A DNA stretch of 64,000 bases from Phycisphaerales bacterium (lineage in GTDB: Bacteria > Planctomycetota > Phycisphaerae > Phycisphaerales > UBA1924), in contig JAVJVK010000004.1 of NCBI GenBank assembly GCA_040221175.1, positions 852,268-916,267 on the forward strand, read 5' to 3'. Position 1 is the first letter of the stretch. Each line of letters starts with the position of its first letter. Positions 26,071 through 34,240 of this stretch are shown piece after piece. The translations under genes were made by a program, and so were the position numbers. The notes beneath the pieces were generated by a model. That model did no database searches. It was not told where the DNA came from and saw only the letters and a program-made list of their open reading frames with translations.

Positions 26071-27633
26071 ATGATCCCGACCCCCCATGACGAAGTCGTT
26101 CTCATCGTCGACTTCGGTTCGCAGACGGCCCAACTGATCGCCCGCCGCTGCCGAGAACTCGGCGTGTGCGCCATGATGGTCTCACCCAAGGCCACGGCCG
26201 CCGAACTGGCCAAGGCAACTCCCAAGGCCATCATCCTGTCGGGCGGACCGGCCAGCATCGAAGACCAGGGCGCCCCCGCCCTGGCCGACGGCATCCTCGA
26301 GTTGGGCTTGCCGGTGCTTGGTATCTGCTACGGCATGCAGATCGCCTGCCACAAGCTCGGCGCCCACGTCGAGAAGGCCGACCACCGCGAATTCGGCCGG
26401 GCCGCCCTGGAGGTGTCCGACGCCGCCGGCCTGCTGAGCGCCATCCCCAGCAAGACCACGGTCTGGATGTCCCACGGCGATCAGATCAGCGAGCTCAAGA
26501 GCCACGGGTTCAAGATCCTCGCGCGCACGCCCACCTGCCCGGCCGCCGCCGTGGGTTACCAGCATGACGGGGTACGTTTCTTCGGCGTGCAGTTTCACCC
26601 AGAGGTCACCCACACGCCGCACGGCATCGACATCCTGCGAAACTTCCTCTTCGAGATCGCCGGCTGCAAGGGCACGTGGCGAATGGCCGACTTCGCCCAG
26701 ACGCAGCAGGAGCGAATCGCCGAAGCCGTGGGCGACCAGCGCGTCATCTGCGGGCTCTCGGGAGGCGTCGACTCGGCCGTCTGCGCGGCGCTGCTGCACA
26801 AGTCCATCGGCGATCGCCTGACCTGCGTGTTCGTCGACACGGGCCTGCTGCGCAAGAACGAGCGTGAACTGGTCGAAACGACCTTTCGCGACCACTTCGA
26901 CGCCGACTTGCGTGTTATCGATGCGGCCGACGACTTCCTGGGGGATCTCGAGGGCATCACCGACCCGCAGGAGAAGCGTCGCCTCATCGGCCACCGCTTC
27001 ATCGAGGTCTTCAAGGACACCGCCAAGGACATCCCGGGCGCCACCGTGCTGGCCCAGGGCACGCTCTATCCCGACGTGATCGAGAGCGGGCAGGGCCACG
27101 GGGGCGTGTCGGCCACCATCAAGCTGCACCACAACGTGGGCGGGCTGCCCGCCGAGCTGGGCTTCGCTCTGGTCGAACCCTTGCGCGACCTGTTCAAGGA
27201 CGAGGTCCGCACGCTCGGTGAGGTGCTGGGCCTGCCGAGCCAGATGGTCTGGCGGCACCCCTTCCCCGGACCGGGCCTGGCAGTCCGCGTGCTGGGCGAG
27301 GTGACGCGCGACAAGTTGGCCGTGCTGCGCGAATGCGACGAGATCCTGCTGGAGGAGATCATCTCGGCCCAGCTCTACCGCCAGACCAGCCAGGTGTTCG
27401 CCGTGCTGCTGCCGGTGCAGAGCGTGGGCGTGATGGGCGACGGCCGAACGTACGAGAACGCCGTGGCCATCCGCGCCGTCGAGAGCGAAGACTTCATGAC
27501 CGCCGACTGGGCCCGCCTGCCCTACGACGTGCTGGGCCGGATCAGCAACCGCATCATCAACGAGGTCCGCGGTGTCAACCGTGTGGTCTACGACATTTCG
27601 AGTAAGCCGCCGGCGACCATCGAGTGGGAGTAA
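26071..27633 (+). CDS. guaA: GMP synthase (glutamine-hydrolysing)
   Basis: GuaA converts XMP to GMP using ATP and glutamine. The 520-residue product has an N-terminal class I amidotransferase (GICYGMQ with catalytic Cys86, and the HPEV histidine near 175), then an ATP-pyrophosphatase domain with the SGGVDS loop near 229, and a C-terminal dimerisation domain ending KPPATIEWE, the strict family signature. A GGAGG Shine-Dalgarno sits about 10 bases before ATG 26071. Single gene, followed by a terminator-like hairpin. Confidence 0.98.
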   Translation: MIPTPHDEVVLIVDFGSQTAQLIARRCRELGVCAMMVSPKATAAELAKATPKAIILSGGPASIEDQGAPALADGILELGLPVLGICYGMQIACHKLGAHVEKADHREFGRAALEVSDAAGLLSAIPSKTTVWMSHGDQISELKSHGFKILARTPTCPAAAVGYQHDGVRFFGVQFHPEVTHTPHGIDILRNFLFEIAGCKGTWRMADFAQTQQERIAEAVGDQRVICGLSGGVDSAVCAALLHKSIGDRLTCVFVDTGLLRKNERELVETTFRDHFDADLRVIDAADDFLGDLEGITDPQEKRRLIGHRFIEVFKDTAKDIPGATVLAQGTLYPDVIESGQGHGGVSATIKLHHNVGGLPAELGFALVEPLRDLFKDEVRTLGEVLGLPSQMVWRHPFPGPGLAVRVLGEVTRDKLAVLRECDEILLEEIISAQLYRQTSQVFAVLLPVQSVGVMGDGRTYENAVAIRAVESEDFMTADWARLPYDVLGRISNRIINEVRGVNRVVYDISSKPPATIEWE

Positions 27634-27641
27634 ACAACACC

Positions 27642-27675
27642 GCCCCGAGTCCGCGAGGACCCGGGACGGGCTTTG
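27642..27675. terminator. Terminator-like inverted repeat between guaA and a dockerin gene
   Basis: GTCC-GCGA-GGAC at the tip, flanked by imperfectly matching CCCC and GGG arms and a short T stretch, lies in the 61-base convergent gap. Probably shared by both genes. Confidence 0.4.
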
Positions 27676-27694
27676 TCTCATCCAACGGCGATCT

Positions 27695-28624
27695 CTAGTC
27701 GCAGACGAACGCGTTCTGGAAGCACAGGAAGTCGAACAGAGTCAACTCGCCGTCTCCATCGCAGTCCGCGTACGGATCGCCCTGATCGAAGGCGTTCTGG
27801 AAGCACAGGAAGTCGAACAGGTCACGCTCATCGTCGCCGTTGCAATCGACGTAGCAGGTGAAGGTGAAGTTGTCGAAGGCCACGCCGTTGCCTTGGGCGG
27901 TGCCACCGCCGAAGAACCGGAAGGCTTCGGGAAGCAACGTGGTGCCAAGGGCCCCGCCGTTGACGTACCAGTCGGCCGGTGCGTCAGAGGTGGTGACGGC
28001 AGAGCCGAGCTCGGTGAGTTCCACGCGGCGAATCCGGCGTTCGCGCCACTCGGCGACGATCTCGGCACGATACCACGTGTCGGGCTGCAGCACCTCCCAC
28101 TCCGGGCCGGCCACGGCGCCGGGAAGCGGAACCTGCGTCCCGCCCTCATCGAAGACAACGAAGCTCAGACGAATCGCGTCCGCGACGGCCAGGTCGGTCC
28201 AGCTCAGCAACGCGATGAACTGCGCCGAGGTCGCTGGCTGGAACGAGAAGCTCCCGATGTAGTCCGAGGCGGGCAGGGTTCCATCAAACGAAGGAACCGC
28301 AAAATCGAAGCTGATGCGCTTGAGCAGCCCCGTAAAGGCGAAGTCCTGCTGCGCGCGTGCGAAGGTCCCGCCACCGGGGCCCGAGCCGGCAACGAAGGTC
28401 TCGCCGCCCTCTGGGTTCGCGGGCAGCCCCAGGATGTTGTCGAGGTACGTGAACGCGAGGAAGTCGACGCTGGTCGTCGAGGGCGGCACGTAAAAGCCGT
28501 CCTGTCCCGTCAGGATCGTCCCGGCCGCGGAAGAATCCAGGTCTTCGAAGTCGCTGATGTACTGCGCGTTTGCCATGCCGGCGGTCAGCACGACTGCCAG
28601 GCCCGATGCGATGATTGCATGCAT
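27695..28624 (-). CDS. Secreted protein with duplicated dockerin-like tail
   Basis: A 309-residue protein: a signal peptide (IIASGLAVVLTAGMANA), a 200-residue beta-rich body with no clear family (it reads like the PEP-CTERM/laminin-G-like extracellular folds: SDFEDLDSSAAGTILTGQ), and the tail CNGDDERDLFDFLCFQNAF plus CDGDGELTLFDFLCFQNAF. In both halves a Cys replaces the Ala of FDFLAFQ, which may allow a disulfide. The start at 28624 has GGGGGAA upstream. The protein should lie outside the cell. The enzymatic role is unknown. Confidence 0.75.
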   Translation of the reverse strand: MHAIIASGLAVVLTAGMANAQYISDFEDLDSSAAGTILTGQDGFYVPPSTTSVDFLAFTYLDNILGLPANPEGGETFVAGSGPGGGTFARAQQDFAFTGLLKRISFDFAVPSFDGTLPASDYIGSFSFQPATSAQFIALLSWTDLAVADAIRLSFVVFDEGGTQVPLPGAVAGPEWEVLQPDTWYRAEIVAEWRERRIRRVELTELGSAVTTSDAPADWYVNGGALGTTLLPEAFRFFGGGTAQGNGVAFDNFTFTCYVDCNGDDERDLFDFLCFQNAFDQGDPYADCDGDGELTLFDFLCFQNAFVCD

Positions 28625-28716
28625 GATGTTCCCCCAATGCCCTTTCGAGATCGCACCATCACGACCTCCAGTTGCATTGGAACAAGAACCGCATCGCAAT
28701 TCAAGAGGATTCACCC

Positions 28717-28751
28717 AAAAACACGAAGCCGGGTGGCTTGCACCACCCGGC
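28717..28751 (-). terminator. Terminator of the FG-rich gene
   Basis: A perfect 9-bp stem (GCCGGGTGG at 28728-28736 with CCACCCGGC at 28743-28751) is followed on the minus strand by TTCGTGTTTTT. It lies 38 bases past the stop of the FG-rich gene. Confidence 0.8.
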
Positions 28752-28789
28752 CCCGCGACTCGAAGAACGTAAGTTGTGCGTGTTTCTTG

Positions 28790-30046
28790 TTACGCGGCCT
28801 CGCGCTGGCTCACGTTGATCGTGGTGCCAGCGGCGCTGCGGAGTTCGCTCGGCGTGCCGTGCGAGCCCTGGGCGTGGAAGCCGGCGAAGCTGGTGGGGTA
28901 GCTGGTCTGGAAGATCGGCTGGCCGTAGCCACCGGTCACCAGTTGCGTGCCGAAGCCCACGGGCTGGCCCGTGAACTGGTTGGGGGTGCTGCCGGTGATC
29001 GGCCCGTTCCAGCCCTGCACGCCGATCGGACCGCCGAACTGGCCGGCCACGAGCTGGGTGGGAATGGTGCCGTAGCTGCCGATGCCAAAGCCCGGCTGGC
29101 CGAAGCCGCCGGTGGTGTTCAGGGCGGGGTTCAACGTGCCCGTGCCAAAGCCGTTGGTGGTCTGGCCGGTCGAGCCGGTGCTGCCGGTCGAGACCGGCGC
29201 GCCCTGCGAGTAGGCGCCGACGGGCTGACCCTGGCCGGCGACGCTGCTGTTCGTGGTGCTTCCGCCGAAGCCGCCGAAGCCGTTGAACGTGGTGTTCGGC
29301 ACGCCGCCGAAGCTGGTCTGGCCAAAGCCGTTGGTGATCGGCGTGAAACCACCCGAGACGGGCTGGCCCCAGAAGCCGCCGATGGGCGTGGTGAAGCTGC
29401 CGGTGATGGGCGAGATGCCGCTCACGTTGCCGCCCCAGCCACCCTGGAAGCCGATCGGCGCGCTGAACTGCGAACCGAACGATCCCGAGAAGGGCGTCGA
29501 GAATGAGCCCGGGAAGCCACCGAAGCGACCGCCGAAAATCGACCAGTCACCCTGGGGCACGCCGCCGAAGCCCGTGCCGAAGCCACTGGCGAAGGGCGTA
29601 CCGAAGGTGTTGAAGCCGCCGAAGGGCTGCGAGCCAAAGCCGGTGAAGCCGAAGGGGCTCTGGACAGCACCGAACTGGCCGCCCCCAAAGCCGAACTGGC
29701 TCGAGATGGGGCTGCCAAACGAGCCGAAGCCCGAACCGAAACCCTGGCTCCAGACCGGCTGGCCGAAGCCGAAGCCACTCACCGGCGTGAACTGACCGTT
29801 GAACGAGCCGGGGAACTGGCCAGGGAACTGACCGGGGAATTGGCCGCCGAAGCCCGTGGCGTAGGGGCCGAAGCTGCCGCTAAACGAGTTGCCGAAACCG
29901 TTGCCGAAGCTGCTGTTGAAGCTGCTGTTAAACATGGGGGTCCCAATCTGGCCGAAGCCGCTGAACGGAGAGGTGAACGACGAAACGAATGGGGTGCCGA
30001 ACGCGAAGGGGGTGGCGACCGGCGAGTTGTTGATCAAGCTGTTCAT
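28790..30046 (-). CDS. Phenylalanine-glycine-rich low-complexity protein, nucleoporin-like composition
   Basis: A 418-residue protein made almost wholly of Phe, Gly, Ser, Thr, Gln, Asn and Pro, with about thirty FG dipeptides spread through the chain (SGFGFGQ, SQFGFGGGQFG, GGFGQPGFG) and a triple GQFP repeat. I see no lysine or cysteine, few charges, and no signal peptide or membrane helix. A conserved-looking end (SELRSAAGTTINVSQREAA) is more normal protein sequence. This is the composition of FG-nucleoporins and of phase-separating prion-like domains, although shared ancestry is unlikely. ATG 30046 is preceded by GGAG about 11 bases upstream. It has its own terminator, so it is probably a monocistronic, well-expressed gene. 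Function unknown. Confidence 0.75.
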   Translation of the reverse strand: MNSLINNSPVATPFAFGTPFVSSFTSPFSGFGQIGTPMFNSSFNSSFGNGFGNSFSGSFGPYATGFGGQFPGQFPGQFPGSFNGQFTPVSGFGFGQPVWSQGFGSGFGSFGSPISSQFGFGGGQFGAVQSPFGFTGFGSQPFGGFNTFGTPFASGFGTGFGGVPQGDWSIFGGRFGGFPGSFSTPFSGSFGSQFSAPIGFQGGWGGNVSGISPITGSFTTPIGGFWGQPVSGGFTPITNGFGQTSFGGVPNTTFNGFGGFGGSTTNSSVAGQGQPVGAYSQGAPVSTGSTGSTGQTTNGFGTGTLNPALNTTGGFGQPGFGIGSYGTIPTQLVAGQFGGPIGVQGWNGPITGSTPNQFTGQPVGFGTQLVTGGYGQPIFQTSYPTSFAGFHAQGSHGTPSELRSAAGTTINVSQREAA

Positions 30047-30596
30047 GAGGGAGACGCTCCTACTTTCTGGATGGCCGGGCAATCAACGCGATGCCCGGTC
30101 GAGCCCTCCGTCGAGCGCGCGACCATCGCGCACCCCCACACCGGGGCTCATACCTCGAATCTCAAACCAAACTCGTGTGCACGCGGGCCGGCATCCGTGC
30201 CATTGGCTCGCACTCCTTGTTTCGGCAGCACGACCAGCCGACTTTGCCCGATCCACCCAATCCGGACAAATTTGTTGAAACGCGCAGTTTTCGCCGTCGC
30301 TCGGACGACGCATATCGCCTGAGCGACCTTCCGGCGGGAACAAACCGGCGGGCCCGGGCGTCAAACCTCCCGGCGGACCCGCCATCGCCCGCCCCCCGCA
30401 ACCGCTGCCCCGCCCGCGTGGTAGAGAGATGGCGCCCACAACCGGTGGCCCGGAGCCGCCGATAGGATGGAGTCGGCCTTCCAAAAAGGCCGGCAGGCAT
30501 CCGGGCACAGAAGCCGGGCCCAGCACGGGCCCACCCGGCCGGCACGCGGACGCCCCGCATCGATCCCGTCCGGCCGTCCGATAAAAGGAGGCACCC
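30047..30596. other. 550-base divergent gap with hairpins, no recognised gene
   Basis: This gap lies between the divergent FG-rich gene and the STN-like gene. A 7-bp hairpin at 30474-30492 (CGGCCTT / AAGGCCG) and other GC-rich repeats are visible. No promoter matches a strong -35/-10 pair, and I see no gene. Confidence 0.5.
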
Positions 30597-31550
30597 ATGC
30601 GTCGCCCCAATCCGTTCCGCACCGTCTCGGCCGTCGGCCTGGCATCGCTGCTCGCGACGCCGTCCCTGGCCCAGCAGAGCCCAGTCAGCGCCCCACCTTC
30701 GACGGGCGAGGCCGGTGCGCCAGCGCAGTCAACCGCCGGCGTTCGACCCGAGCGCGTGACGCTCGCCCGCATGATGACGCCTCTGACGGCCAGCTTCGAA
30801 GCCCAGCCGCTGCGCGACGTCATGAACTACATCGTGCAGCAGACGGGCGCGAACCTGGAGATCTTCTGGCTCGACCAGCGCACCGGCACCGGGCTGGATC
30901 CCGAGCAGACCATCACCTTGAAGTTCGAGAACCTGCCGGCCATCACCGTGCTCGAGCGCGTGCTGGCCAAGGCCGAGGATGCCTTCGGAAGCGGCAATAA
31001 CTGGCAGATGACCGAGTGGGGCGAAGTGCAGGTCGGCCCCACCACGCGTCTGAACCGCTACAACCGCACCGAGATCTACGACATCAACGACCTGCTGCTC
31101 GTGCTGCCCGAGTATCCCGACGTGCCGACCATCGACCTCCAGCAAGCACTGCAGAGCAGCCAGGGCGGCGGCGGGCAGAGCCCGTTCCAGGATCAAGGCG
31201 ACAACGAACTCGAGGAACAGCCCCTCGAAGAGCGAGCCGAGGAAATCATCAGCCTGATCGAAGACCTCGTCGAGCCCGACCACTGGATCGAGAACTCGCG
31301 GGCCTCCATCCGCTTCTTCAAGGGCACGCTCATCGTTCGGGCGCCCGACTACGTGCATCGCGGCATCGTTGGCTACACCTACTGGCCCACGCGCCGCATC
31401 AGCGCCGTCGTTGAAGGCCGTCGCTACGTCACCATGGGCGTGGATACCGGCATCTCGACCATCGACGGCTTCGGCCAGCAGCCCGTGAGCGCGGTCGTCG
31501 GAGGCCGCATCATCTCCAGCGATCCGAGCGATCCTGGTGGCGGCGGCTGA
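30597..31550 (+). CDS. Secreted protein with STN/secretin-N0-like domain
   Basis: A 317-residue protein with a signal peptide (AVGLASLLATPSLA). Residues about 60-115 resemble the STN/N0 domain of secretins and TonB receptors: FEAQPLRDVMNYIVQQTG, then ITLKFENLPAITVLERVL. A charged central part (ELEEQPLEERAEEIISLIEDL) and a beta-rich end (IRFFKGTLIVRAP) follow. Planctomycetes encode many such short secretin-like proteins. A very clear AAAAGGAGG lies just upstream of ATG. Function unknown. Confidence 0.65.
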   Translation: MRRPNPFRTVSAVGLASLLATPSLAQQSPVSAPPSTGEAGAPAQSTAGVRPERVTLARMMTPLTASFEAQPLRDVMNYIVQQTGANLEIFWLDQRTGTGLDPEQTITLKFENLPAITVLERVLAKAEDAFGSGNNWQMTEWGEVQVGPTTRLNRYNRTEIYDINDLLLVLPEYPDVPTIDLQQALQSSQGGGGQSPFQDQGDNELEEQPLEERAEEIISLIEDLVEPDHWIENSRASIRFFKGTLIVRAPDYVHRGIVGYTYWPTRRISAVVEGRRYVTMGVDTGISTIDGFGQQPVSAVVGGRIISSDPSDPGGGG

Positions 31551-31609
31551 CCACCACGCGGAATACCGACACGCACTCGAGCGATAGGCTCTGCCAAGGA
31601 GATCCAACC

Positions 31610-32044
31610 ATGGCAGAGCCTCGCGTCGTTCGTGTCAGCATCGGCAAGGACCACTACCACACCGACATCGCCGCCGGTGACCACACCCTGGTGGCCGATG
31701 AACCCGAGAGCGTGGGCGGCTCGGACAACGGGCCGGATCCCTACGCGCTGCTGCTTTCGGCGCTGGGCGCGTGCAAGGCCATCACCATGCGCATGTACGC
31801 GGATCGAAAGGAATGGCCGCTGGATCGGCTGGAGATCGATCTTTCGCACCGGCGTGTACATGCCGACGACTGCGAGGACTGCGGTCAGGAAGACGGCATG
31901 ATCAGCGTGATCGAATGTACGCTGCGAGCCCAGGGAGACCTGACCGACGAGCAGCGCGCTCGTCTGGCCGAGATCGCCGACAAGTGCCCGGTGCACAAGA
32001 CGATCACCGGACCAAACCACATTCGAACCACGCTGGCAAGCTAG
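31610..32044 (+). CDS. OsmC family protein
   Basis: A 144-residue OsmC/Ohr-fold protein, probably a thiol peroxidase acting on organic or hydrogen peroxides. The two redox cysteines are in GACKAITMRMYADR and KCPVHKTI, and the catalytic Arg is present. An extra pair, DDCEDCG, lies in a loop between them and is not usual. AAGGAG precedes ATG 31610. Convergent with the acidic membrane protein downstream. Confidence 0.88.
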   Translation: MAEPRVVRVSIGKDHYHTDIAAGDHTLVADEPESVGGSDNGPDPYALLLSALGACKAITMRMYADRKEWPLDRLEIDLSHRRVHADDCEDCGQEDGMISVIECTLRAQGDLTDEQRARLAEIADKCPVHKTITGPNHIRTTLAS

Positions 32045-32062
32045 CGAGCTGTCCTTGCCGCC

Positions 32063-33256
32063 TTAGCCATCGGCAGGACGCTCGAGCGTCGGCTGGGGCG
32101 TGCTCTTCGGCTCGGGCGGATTGTGCCACAACGCCAGATACACCCAAACGCACGTTGCAAGGAAGGCCTGCACCAGCGCAACCCAGCCAACGATTTGCTT
32201 GATCTGCGGCTTGTTGTCAAGGGGCGCACTCATGCGCTTGGCGCCGGCCACCATGGCGTGACCCGTACGTTCGGCCACGCGCGCTGCGATGGGCGCTACG
32301 GTGGCAATCACACGCTCGCCGATCGCCCGCCAGCGGGGCTTTGCGGTTGGCGCCGGAGCCGTCGGTGCCGTCACCACTTCGGCAACTGGTTCGGGCTGCT
32401 CGGCCGGGGCTTGCGCCGGTGCAGGTTCGGCCTGCTCGGGCTCGTCCAGCGCTTCGTCTTCAACTCCGGGCGACTCGAACGAAGGCTCGGGTTCGGGCGC
32501 GGGGTCTTCATCTGCCGTGAGTTGGGCATCGGCCAGGGCTGCCAACTGCTCGTCCAACTCGCCGATGAGTTCGGCTTCGTCCGTGGGCAGGTTGGGCTTG
32601 CGTCGCTCATCGGCAACTGCCGGTGCGAGCGTTTCGGAATCTGCACTCGCCTCGGCGTCGTCTTCGGGCAACTCGACCGGATCGGCCGACTCGTCGATGC
32701 CCATCTCGCCCACAGGATCTTCGAACACGCCCGAGGCCAGGAGCGAGGCAAGTTCTTCGTCCAGTTCGCTTTCGAGGTCGACCGGGCCAACGGGGGCGCC
32801 GTCGATGTCGTCGCTCGCGGGCGGCGCCTGGCCTTCCGGTTCGATCAACAGGCCGTCGTCGACGACGGATTCGGGCTCCATCTCAGGTTCGGCCTCGGGC
32901 TCGACGTCGGCCGACACCACCTCGTCTTCCGAATCGCTCCCAGCTTCGGGCTCGGGCTCGTCGATCGAATCGACCACCGCGGCGTCTTCGGGCTCGGGTT
33001 CTGCTAGTGAGTCGGGTTGGGCGACGGACTCGGCGCCGGGGTCCACGTCAGAGTCCTCGGAATCGAGTTCCGCCTCGGCCGAAGGGGAATCGGCACTCGG
33101 CAGCGTCGAGGGCCTCGGCTTGGGCGGAGACGTCGAATCCCCGGTCCCGCTCGCGCGCGCAACCTCTTCCGAACTCTCTTCAAGAGCGTCGAGCAGGGCA
33201 TCGAGGCGCTCGCCGATATCCTCGATCTTCGAAATGTCCTCGGCTTGGTGTGCCAT
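32063..33256 (-). CDS. Acidic, disordered protein with a C-terminal membrane anchor
   Basis: A 397-residue protein. Residues 1-270 are dominated by Glu, Asp, Ser, Pro and Ala in irregular runs (SDSEDEVVS, EPEAEPEMEPES), so likely disordered. Short helical segments of the type DLESELDEELASLLASG and EAELIGELDEQLAALADAQL recur. A basic amphipathic stretch near 300-340 precedes one transmembrane helix (about 358-378, VGWVALVQAFLATCVWVYLAL) and a short proline-rich tail. This suggests a tail-anchored cytoplasmic scaffold. I do not recognise a family. Divergent from rsmE, with about 100 bases between. Confidence 0.65.
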   Translation of the reverse strand: MAHQAEDISKIEDIGERLDALLDALEESSEEVARASGTGDSTSPPKPRPSTLPSADSPSAEAELDSEDSDVDPGAESVAQPDSLAEPEPEDAAVVDSIDEPEPEAGSDSEDEVVSADVEPEAEPEMEPESVVDDGLLIEPEGQAPPASDDIDGAPVGPVDLESELDEELASLLASGVFEDPVGEMGIDESADPVELPEDDAEASADSETLAPAVADERRKPNLPTDEAELIGELDEQLAALADAQLTADEDPAPEPEPSFESPGVEDEALDEPEQAEPAPAQAPAEQPEPVAEVVTAPTAPAPTAKPRWRAIGERVIATVAPIAARVAERTGHAMVAGAKRMSAPLDNKPQIKQIVGWVALVQAFLATCVWVYLALWHNPPEPKSTPQPTLERPADG

Positions 33257-33355
33257 GGGCCGCTGGGTTCATCGACCGAATCGGATCGCCACTGAAGATC
33301 TCGGACCTACAGAATCATGCGTCCGAGAACCTCTGGCCAACCATAGAGCCTGCAC

Positions 33356-34087
33356 ATGCACCATCTCATCGTCGAATCGCTCGATCCGGATCAACCCAGC
33401 CTGGCTATCGAGGGCGAGCAAGCAAGGCACGCCGTCCGCGTCCGTCGGATGGAGCCGGGCGAGTCGCTGGTGCTGCTGGATGGAGCCGGGGGCGTGGCCC
33501 AAGCCGTGGTGGAAGGTTCCGATAAGCAAGGTCCCCAGTCCTCGTGGCGGCTGCTGGTCAGGATCACCGAGCATCGCATCCAACCCAGGCCCAGGCCGGC
33601 CGTGCACGTGGTGTGCCCGGCCCCCAAGGGCGATCTGCTCGAGACGATGATCGATCAACTCAGCCAGGTCGGCGCGGCCAGCTGGCGGCCGCTGGATTGC
33701 GAACGGAGCGAGCGGGAGCCGCGCCCGGGCAAGTTCGATCGCCTGACGCGCATCACGCACGAGTCGGCCAAGCAGTGCGGCAGGGCGTGGTTCATGGAGC
33801 TTGAATCGGGAATTCCCTTTGCAAAGGCCGTCCAGCTTCCCAACGCTGTTCTCGCAAGTGCGGACGGCGAGCTGGCTGGGGAAGTCCTGGAGCGGATCGG
33901 GGCGGGCTCGGCAGCCGAGAGCATCCACGTGCTGGTCGGACCGGAAGGCGGTTTTTCCGATGCCGAGCGAAGGCTGACGCTCAAAGCTGGGTTGTCATGC
34001 GTGAGGCTCGGCCCCCACGTGTTGCGGATCGGTACGGCGGCGGTCGTCGCGGCCAGCGCCTTCGTTCGAGCGGCGGACGGGTCGTGA
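33356..34087 (+). CDS. rsmE: 16S rRNA (uracil-1498-N3)-methyltransferase
   Basis: RsmE methylates U1498 of 16S rRNA. The SPOUT-fold protein has an N-terminal PUA-like part (EGEQARHAVRVRRMEPGE), and the SAM-binding knot with VLVGPEGGFSDAE and LGPHVLRIGTAAV at the end; length 243 matches. ATG 33356 gives the standard MHHLIVESL start. TAGAGC sits 6 bases upstream, close to the leaderless pattern but not a full match. Confidence 0.92.
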   Translation: MHHLIVESLDPDQPSLAIEGEQARHAVRVRRMEPGESLVLLDGAGGVAQAVVEGSDKQGPQSSWRLLVRITEHRIQPRPRPAVHVVCPAPKGDLLETMIDQLSQVGAASWRPLDCERSEREPRPGKFDRLTRITHESAKQCGRAWFMELESGIPFAKAVQLPNAVLASADGELAGEVLERIGAGSAAESIHVLVGPEGGFSDAERRLTLKAGLSCVRLGPHVLRIGTAAVVAASAFVRAADGS

Positions 34088-34240
34088 CCAGCCCGTGACT
34101 TGGGGTGGAGGAACGGATGCACGGGCTGGACGTATCCCTGATGCGGAGCCAGCCTGTCAGGAAGGTGCGAATTGAACCGATAGCCTGAGAGACCGCACTC
34201 GATTCGTTTCGTCCGCGTTCCATTTGCCGGAGCCCGAGCC

